A stretch of 64,000 nt of DNA from a virus. Under the pieces are notes generated by a model. The model worked only from the letters and a program-made list of their open reading frames with translations. It ran no database searches and had not been told where the DNA came from. The position numbers were made by a program, and so were the translations under genes. Shown here in pieces: positions 60,024 through 64,000 of the stretch. Numbering within the stretch: the stretch's first letter is position 1; each line of letters starts with the position of its first letter. The stretch covers positions 1-64,000 of the IMG/VR virus record IMGVR_UViG_3300028840_002702; one strand, 5' to 3'.

Positions 60024-60545
60024 TACGAGCAGGTTATAACCAGTTGTACCGCGCTTATTAACCTCTGAAGTATATGGCTTTTTGTTACGAGCCAGTTGTT
60101 CTAAACAACTTTGGAAGTAAGTAATATACCCGTTGTTACGAGCTCTAATTAGATTAAAGTAATATACCAGTTGTTCTAAACAACTTTGGAAGTAAGTAAT
60201 ATACCCGTTGCTACGAGCTCTAATTAGATTAAAGTAATACACCTGTTGTTCTAAACATATACATTCTACGAGGTTGTGTACGAGTTGTTACGAGCTTGAA
60301 TACATTCAAGTTATTCGCACGTTGTTCTAAACAACTTTGGAAGTAAGTAATATACCCGTTGCTACGAGCTCTAATTAGATTAAAGTAATACACCTGTTGT
60401 TTCAAGCTCTAATTAGATTAAAGTAATATACCAGTTGTTCCTAACTATTTTGGGAGTAAGTAATACACCTGTTGTTCCTAACTATTTTGGGAGTAAGTAA
60501 TATACCCGTTGTTTCAAGCTCTAATTAGATTAATGTAATACACCC
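60024..60545. repeat. array of about 12 alternating 37-38 base units with palindromic heads
   Basis: Two unit types alternate: type A with the 10-base palindrome TCTAATTAGA (at 60144, 60219, 60370, 60408 and 60520), then TTAAAGTAATAyACC; and type B AACTTTGGAAGTAAGTAATA (or TATTTTGGGAGTAAGTAATA). Both end in a shared AGTAATAyACC, then GTTGTT or GTTGCT plus ACGAGC, CTAAAC, TCAAGC or CCTAAC. GTTGTTCTAAACAAC can form a small hairpin. No convincing gene is in this stretch. Possible uses are a protein-binding array, origin, recombination site or repeated RNA element. Confidence 0.8.
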
Positions 60546-60629
60546 GTTGCTTGGTACTTAAAAACCTTTAAAGTATTTGACTATTAGTAGGGAAACTAAG
60601 AATCAAAGCTATTAGCAAAATACTACATC

Positions 60630-60715
60630 CCAGCGTTGTTACGAGCCTTTTGCTACGAGCCTTTGTATACGAGCCTTTTGTAACCGGCTTTTAGATACGA
60701 GCTCTTTTGAACGAG
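60630..60715 (+). repeat. short repeats ACGAGCCTTTTG downstream of the array
   Basis: ACGAGCCTTTTG occurs at ~60640, and near-copies follow (ACGAGCCTTTGT, ACGAGCCTTTTGT, ACGAGCTCTTTTG) at 13-30 base spacing, ending in ACGAGACTTAA. The word ACGAGC continues through the gene cluster behind. An AT-rich stretch (60720-60780) follows. Confidence 0.75.
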
Positions 60716-60766
60716 ACTTAAAGCGAAAAAAAGTTTTAAAAAAGTAGTACTTTTTAATATTTATGT

Positions 60767-60795
60767 ATTTACTTATATCAGTTTTGAATTATATT
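60767..60795 (+). promoter_or_regulatory. early-type promoter (ATTTAC, 17 nt, TATATT) after the repeat region
   Basis: ATTTAC at 60767-60772, 17 bases, TATATT at 60790-60795, matching the window's early-promoter pattern with one change. It would transcribe the gene at 60894 and the small-gene cluster. Confidence 0.55.
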
Positions 60796-60893
60796 ATATA
60801 TAGGTGGAGGGTAATATATAATGGATATATTAACCCTGCTGCCGCCCTTAATTAAAACGGGCATTGCGCCCAACACCAAAAAGGAGATCTACC

Positions 60894-61325
60894 ATGATCA
60901 CCAAAAACGCCGCCACTCTGGCAATCCTGACCGAAGCCCTCAACTCCCTGGCAGTCCGTGCGAAGAAGAACAAACTCCAAGACGGTGACACTAAGTTGCT
61001 CGAATCCATCTGGCGTTGCTCCTTCACATCCCACACCAAATACGACCGCGAAGCGGTTGGCGAGTTCGCAAAAATCATCAACTACGGCGGAACACCTCCT
61101 ACCAAGCCGGAAAACGATGATCAGGAACAATACGACTACGTCGTATCCAACGCCCATAAGTGGATCGCAAAATGGGATATCTGCCCTAAGATAACCGCTA
61201 AGCTCGAAGAAGAAGCTGCCAAGAAGAAAGCTGAGGAGCAAGCCGCGAAGGAAGCTGAGAAAGCGGCTAAGGAAGCCGAAGCCGCCGCTCAGAAGGACGA
61301 ATCCTCGGAAGAGAAATCCGCCTAA
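60894..61325 (+). CDS. GC-rich gene for an Ala/Lys/Glu-rich coiled-coil protein, 143 aa
   Basis: Start at 60894 follows AAGGAG by 8 bases. N-terminal ~100 residues are a compact domain (NAATLAILTEALNSLAVRAK, then SHTKYDREAVGEFAKIINYG), the last ~45 a highly charged helix (KAEEQAAKEAEKAAKEAEAA) like TolA-type coiled coils. Codons end mainly in G or C, in sharp contrast to the rest of the window, indicating separate origin or strong expression tuning. It has its own promoter and strong terminator. Family not recognised. Confidence 0.6.
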   Translation: MITKNAATLAILTEALNSLAVRAKKNKLQDGDTKLLESIWRCSFTSHTKYDREAVGEFAKIINYGGTPPTKPENDDQEQYDYVVSNAHKWIAKWDICPKITAKLEEEAAKKKAEEQAAKEAEKAAKEAEAAAQKDESSEEKSA

Positions 61326-61339
61326 CGGATAACCACCCT

Positions 61340-61369
61340 CCCCGGACCTCCATGGTCCGGGGACCTTTT
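61340..61369 (+). terminator. strong GC-rich hairpin terminator
   Basis: CCCCGGACC (61340-61348), loop TCCAT, GGTCCGGGG (61354-61362): 9 perfect G-C-rich pairs, then ACCTTTTG. It closes the GC-rich gene as a single-gene unit. Confidence 0.75.
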
Positions 61370-61521
61370 GAGTCGCATTAATTGTCCAGAGCAAATAGTT
61401 GTACAGAGAAATTCTCGCGAGCTCGCCGCAATTAGTGGATTCAAGAGGTCCTCGGATACCTTGAAATCCGCAACTTAACCAAACAACGAGCTCCTTTCAA
61501 CGAGCTCAAAGGAACGAAGAA

Positions 61522-61761
61522 ATGAGCATGATCATGGCAATGGTCCCTCACAAGACAACATCTGCCGGGGTACCAATCATCCCTCGTCAGCATCTCTCAA
61601 CTGAAACTCGCTTTAACGCCCGTGAACGTGGTGGTGCGGTTCTTATCACTGGGGAGAAGATCTCCTATAAGAAAGGTGTTGGTTACCTTTATACTCACTC
61701 CTACTCCCTCCGTGCAAAATTGGACACATTCCTCCACTGGTGGGATGGCAAAGTACTCTAA
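61522..61761 (+). CDS. hypothetical protein, 79 aa
   Basis: RBS AAAGGAACGA lies 7 bases before the ATG and contains the local ACGA word. Not recognised; small and basic, with VPHKTTSAGVPIIPRQHLST and a final YSLRAKLDTFLHWWDGKVL. The first gene of the cluster that uses the AAAGGAACGAG-type start signal. Confidence 0.5.
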   Translation: MSMIMAMVPHKTTSAGVPIIPRQHLSTETRFNARERGGAVLITGEKISYKKGVGYLYTHSYSLRAKLDTFLHWWDGKVL

Positions 61762-61796
61762 CGAGCCTTAACGAACGAGCATAAAGGAACGAGATA

Positions 61797-62525
61797 ATGT
61801 CTCACACTTTTCTTAAAACAAATTATGCCGATCATGGCATATGTCTAGGCGTTCCCTACTCTGATGGGAGCGGTTATACCACACCGCAAGTGGTAGAATA
61901 CAACTTGGCGCGCCGAATGTTCTATAACTGGCGGGTAGCAGTATATCGCAACAGTGATAGTCAGATGCAAGTTTTGATCAATCCTACCGATCAAGAAGAA
62001 GCATCTGGATGGTTTAATGGTTCAGAAGAAGTCGAAGGACGAATCATCGAATATGTTGCAATAGACTGTGGATCATTTTTTGATATGGATGATGGAACAT
62101 GTCTTCGAATGTCACATCCAATGGAAGAATTGATTGAGTGGTCATGCATCCTCAACGTATTCAAAGCTAAATTCTGCCCAGACATTGAATTGGCACCTAG
62201 TGCAGGATTCATTGGAGCCAAACGGAATGCGAGAGATTACAAGGTTCGATTAATAGAAGCAATCTCCTCGGCAGACTTTGAAGGGAAGGATGAGATGATC
62301 AGTAACGAGCCCTTTCCAACGACCACTTTTGATCATCAACTTGATCAAAATGATCGCGATAAGATCATTACTAAGATCAATGAGATCTTAAAAGATGGTG
62401 TTAAAGTTGGTTGTGATTCAACGATCGTTGGCAATACTCGACAAATCTGGAAAGCTCTTGGAATTGATCAACATCAAGAAAACCGAGTTGTTAACCTACT
62501 GAAGCGTGTAATTGATAACATCTAA
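61797..62525 (+). CDS. hypothetical protein, 242 aa
   Basis: RBS AAAGGAACGAGATA before the ATG. Largest gene of the cluster; not recognised. N-terminal part is beta-like and aromatic (NLARRMFYNWRVAVYRNSDS), central VEGRIIEYVAIDCGSFFDMD, C-terminal helical (DRDKIITKINEILKDGVKVG, ending LLKRVIDNI). A stretch near 62330-62390 is dense in GATC sites. No metal or membrane motif. Confidence 0.5.
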   Translation: MSHTFLKTNYADHGICLGVPYSDGSGYTTPQVVEYNLARRMFYNWRVAVYRNSDSQMQVLINPTDQEEASGWFNGSEEVEGRIIEYVAIDCGSFFDMDDGTCLRMSHPMEELIEWSCILNVFKAKFCPDIELAPSAGFIGAKRNARDYKVRLIEAISSADFEGKDEMISNEPFPTTTFDHQLDQNDRDKIITKINEILKDGVKVGCDSTIVGNTRQIWKALGIDQHQENRVVNLLKRVIDNI

Positions 62526-62536
62526 ATACGAAGATC

Positions 62537-62803
62537 ATGTCAAACAAAGAAATTATAACATGGAATACTGGGCGCCAGTATACGAGGGAAGGTCAACGAA
62601 TTGGAGCAACTATCCATGAAGGAATAGTTCAATTCTCTGATTATGACCGAATGGTATCGGGGACCTTCCCACATATACCTGGTATTGATCTGAAAGAACA
62701 AGTCATGGATCACTACGACAATAACAAATATAGTTGTAGTATGCCATATGAACACCGACAGGAGTTGGAAGAGTATATCAAGGAACATGCACCAACCCTC
62801 TAA
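62537..62803 (+). CDS. hypothetical protein, 88 aa
   Basis: Not recognised. Starts MSNKEIITWNTGRQYTREGQ, resembling small proteins with a WNTGRxYxxxGQ opening, then DYDRMVSGTFPHIPGIDLKE and a helical end. Weak start signal (ACGAAGATC before the ATG), a degenerate form of the cluster's RBS. Confidence 0.5.
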   Translation: MSNKEIITWNTGRQYTREGQRIGATIHEGIVQFSDYDRMVSGTFPHIPGIDLKEQVMDHYDNNKYSCSMPYEHRQELEEYIKEHAPTL

Positions 62804-62820
62804 CAAGAAAGGAACGAGCT

Positions 62821-63000
62821 ATGATCAACGAGCTAGAACAACAAGAACGACCACCTCAAGTAGTAAAAGAAGAACTAATCAATCTTCTCCAGGAATTCTC
62901 AGATCATCTCTTCAGTGGAAACTATGATGGTGATTGGGATGAAGATGATATCCAAGATATCAAGAATGCAACAGGAATCCTCCAAGACGAAATTGAATAG
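62821..63000 (+). CDS. hypothetical acidic protein, 59 aa
   Basis: ATG follows AAAGGAACGAGCT, the full cluster RBS. Reads MINELEQQERPPQVVKEELI, then LLQEFSDHLFSGNYDGDWDE and ends ILQDEIE. Acidic and helical; not recognised. Short length is offset by the clear start signal and tight packing. Confidence 0.5.
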   Translation: MINELEQQERPPQVVKEELINLLQEFSDHLFSGNYDGDWDEDDIQDIKNATGILQDEIE

Positions 63001-63008
63001 GACGAGCT

Positions 63009-63308
63009 ATGACGAACGAGAAATGTAAATGTAAATGGGGCCAGTATTATTCTGAGAATGAACATGGTCAATCCGTATGGGTCTGTGACGAATGTGGTGC
63101 AGTTCGTGATAAACCAAAAGAACAAGAATTCACCTGCGCAGAATGTAATAAGGAGATTCATGGCAGAATCAATCTAGTGGATCCAGGATCCTATGGATTT
63201 GTTAGATTCAAAAATGAACCACATGAAGAGATCTGTGATGAATGCTGGGATCGCAGAGTCAATAACCAAGGAGATCGTTACTACCTAAATAGCGAGGCAG
63301 CCTACTAA
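63009..63308 (+). CDS. zinc-ribbon protein, 99 aa
   Basis: RBS-like AGGACGAGCT precedes the ATG. Three Cys clusters: CKCKWG (~6-8), VCDECGAVRD and CAECNKEI, then ICDECWDRR, giving four CxxC/CxC pairs enough for two zinc sites. Probably binds nucleic acid or a protein. The next gene starts inside its stop (TAAATG). Confidence 0.55.
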   Translation: MTNEKCKCKWGQYYSENEHGQSVWVCDECGAVRDKPKEQEFTCAECNKEIHGRINLVDPGSYGFVRFKNEPHEEICDECWDRRVNNQGDRYYLNSEAAY

Positions 63309-63497
63309 ATGAAATATGAGAAGATTAAAATCGTTATAGGTGCATTGTGTCTAATAGCATCTATAGGAATAATTACATATATCAGTACGAGACCAATCAA
63401 CGAGCTTGGCTTGTACGAGTTTGTAATCAATTCATTCTTTCTGATACTATGTGCAATCATAGTAGATAAATGGTTGTTTATAAGGATGCGTGACTAG
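63309..63497 (+). CDS. small membrane protein, 62 aa
   Basis: Two hydrophobic segments: ~7-26 (KIVIGALCLIASIGIITYIS) and ~37-57 (YEFVINSFFLILCAIIVDKW). Starts immediately after the zinc-ribbon stop. Contains an in-coding ACGAGC (NELGL region). Inner-membrane location inferred; function unknown. Confidence 0.5.
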   Translation: MKYEKIKIVIGALCLIASIGIITYISTRPINELGLYEFVINSFFLILCAIIVDKWLFIRMRD

Positions 63498-63647
63498 TGT
63501 CACTCGGTGTCCCTCGTTAGCTATCACGCGAGCGAGAACACAATTCCCAACAACCCAAACAAACCCTCCCTAACGGGTAGACCTATGTCTATATAATCAC
63601 GTTTCGTTAAAAGTAAACTAAGAAAAGACTGGAGTTGAAAAAAAGTT

Positions 63648-63815
63648 ATGTTCAATAAGAATGCTCTAATTATAATAGGAGTAGTACTGTTCATTTATGG
63701 TGTTATCTTTCCCCCACCTAAATCAATTGAATTCATGCGTCAACCAATGATTACTGCATCTATTATCCTATTAGTATTAGGTAGTACATATACAAACTTG
63801 GATAAAAAAGAATGA
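63648..63815 (+). CDS. small membrane protein, 55 aa
   Basis: Reads MFNKNALIIIGVVLFIYGVI and, after a short loop, ITASIILLVLGSTYTNLD, so two membrane helices. GGAGTTG lies 16 bases before the ATG. A TATAAT box occurs at ~63591 upstream. The stop overlaps the next ATG (ATGA). Confidence 0.45.
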   Translation: MFNKNALIIIGVVLFIYGVIFPPPKSIEFMRQPMITASIILLVLGSTYTNLDKKE

Positions 63816-63916
63816 AGAACTCAACAAAAGAACTTTTAATATTCATTGCATTATTCCTTAGTATATTATTCATGATGACTGCACCTCTATGGATGTATTG
63901 GATTCTTGGAAAGTGA
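63812..63916 (+). CDS. tiny membrane protein, 34 aa
   Basis: Reads MKNSTKELLIFIALFLSILF and ends PLWMYWILGK: one long hydrophobic helix. The ATGA overlap with the previous gene suggests coupling. Short membrane peptides like this are common in phage early regions; role unknown. Confidence 0.4.
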   Translation: MKNSTKELLIFIALFLSILFMMTAPLWMYWILGK

Positions 63917-64000
63917 TCGCAAATGATCATTTTCAGTAGAAAAGTTGGAATAACCCTAGGGAAGATTTACCTCGTTGTATAAAAATGATCACTTTTTGAT

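Noticed and set aside
60009-60242. Minus-strand frame encoding two copies of YYFNLIRARNNGYITYFQSC-type peptide
   Set aside because: It lies wholly in the alternating repeat array. Two units total 75 bases, a multiple of three, so the frame stays open by repeat length alone. The start would be GTG without an RBS, and other units break the frame.
60024-60545. CRISPR array
   Set aside because: Units are 37-38 bases but the segments between the common parts are of two repeated types, not unique spacers, and no cas-like gene is in the window.
60821-60988. Short frame starting MDILTLLPPLIKTGIAPNTK behind a GGAGGG sequence
   Set aside because: Good RBS spacing, and it might be a leader peptide. 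However, most of it overlaps the GC-rich gene out of frame, and the product after ~25 codons looks random.
60852-61394. Minus-strand 180-codon frame opposite the GC-rich gene
   Set aside because: GC-rich DNA keeps antisense frames open; the product is Leu/Phe/Gly-rich and without start signal, while the plus gene has a strong RBS, promoter and terminator.

Overview
The window looks like part of a large, AT-rich, T4-related myovirus genome. Evidence for this is a gp55-type late sigma factor next to gp47/gp46-type recombination nuclease genes, a gp43-type family B DNA polymerase, a gp6-type baseplate wedge gene, a GroES/gp31-like gene, T4-style late promoter octamers (TATAAATA), and a repeated early-type promoter (GTTTAC, 17 nt, TATAWT). 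I saw no tRNA gene, integrase, insertion sequence or CRISPR array. The host cannot be named from the sequence.

Layout. Positions 0.3-15.1 kb are on the minus strand and hold late virion genes: a gp16-like small terminase candidate, gp6-like and very large gp7-like baseplate proteins, a tail-collar protein, fibre proteins, and two tandem cassettes of glycine-rich adhesin plus small partner protein. A bidirectional promoter region (15.06-15.18 kb) separates these from the plus-strand genes. The plus strand then runs: late sigma factor and gp47/gp46 (15.2-18.5 kb); a 16.5 kb carbohydrate island (18.5-35.1 kb); GroES-like protein and B12-type ribonucleotide reductase (35.1-37.8 kb); nucleotide metabolism (dUTPase, dCMP deaminase) and a sugar-nucleotidyltransferase/GHMP-kinase fusion (38-43.9 kb); DNA polymerase (44.6-47.3 kb); a probable DNA hypermodification locus with ThyX, a dNMP kinase and a dCMP-hydroxymethylase-like protein (47.7-55.2 kb); unknown small genes, then four tandem genes with capsid-targeting-like N-termini behind a late promoter (57.4-59.6 kb); a 1.2 kb repeat-rich non-coding region (59.8-60.8 kb); and a cluster of small unknown genes with its own word usage and ribosome-binding-site style (60.9-63.9 kb).

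How the genes may work together. The carbohydrate island combines APS kinase and a putative sulfotransferase (sulfation), a CMP-sialate-synthetase-like enzyme and two GT29-like sialyltransferase fusions (sialylation), two GT10-like fucosyltransferases, several GT2/GT4-like transferases, methyltransferases, an HpaI-type aldolase and a 2-hydroxyacid dehydrogenase. This reads as a phage-borne pathway for building or decorating a complex acidic glycan. Separately, AGT-like and BGT-like glucosyltransferases flank a C5-cytosine-methyltransferase-like gene. Downstream is a ThyA-fold protein carrying Asp where T4 dCMP hydroxymethylase has its substrate-specifying Asp, which suggests T4-like glucosyl-hydroxymethylcytosine DNA, with ThyX left to make dTMP.

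All family names come from reading motifs by eye. No search or alignment was run, so remote assignments (AGT/BGT, small terminase, sulfotransferase) are inferences.
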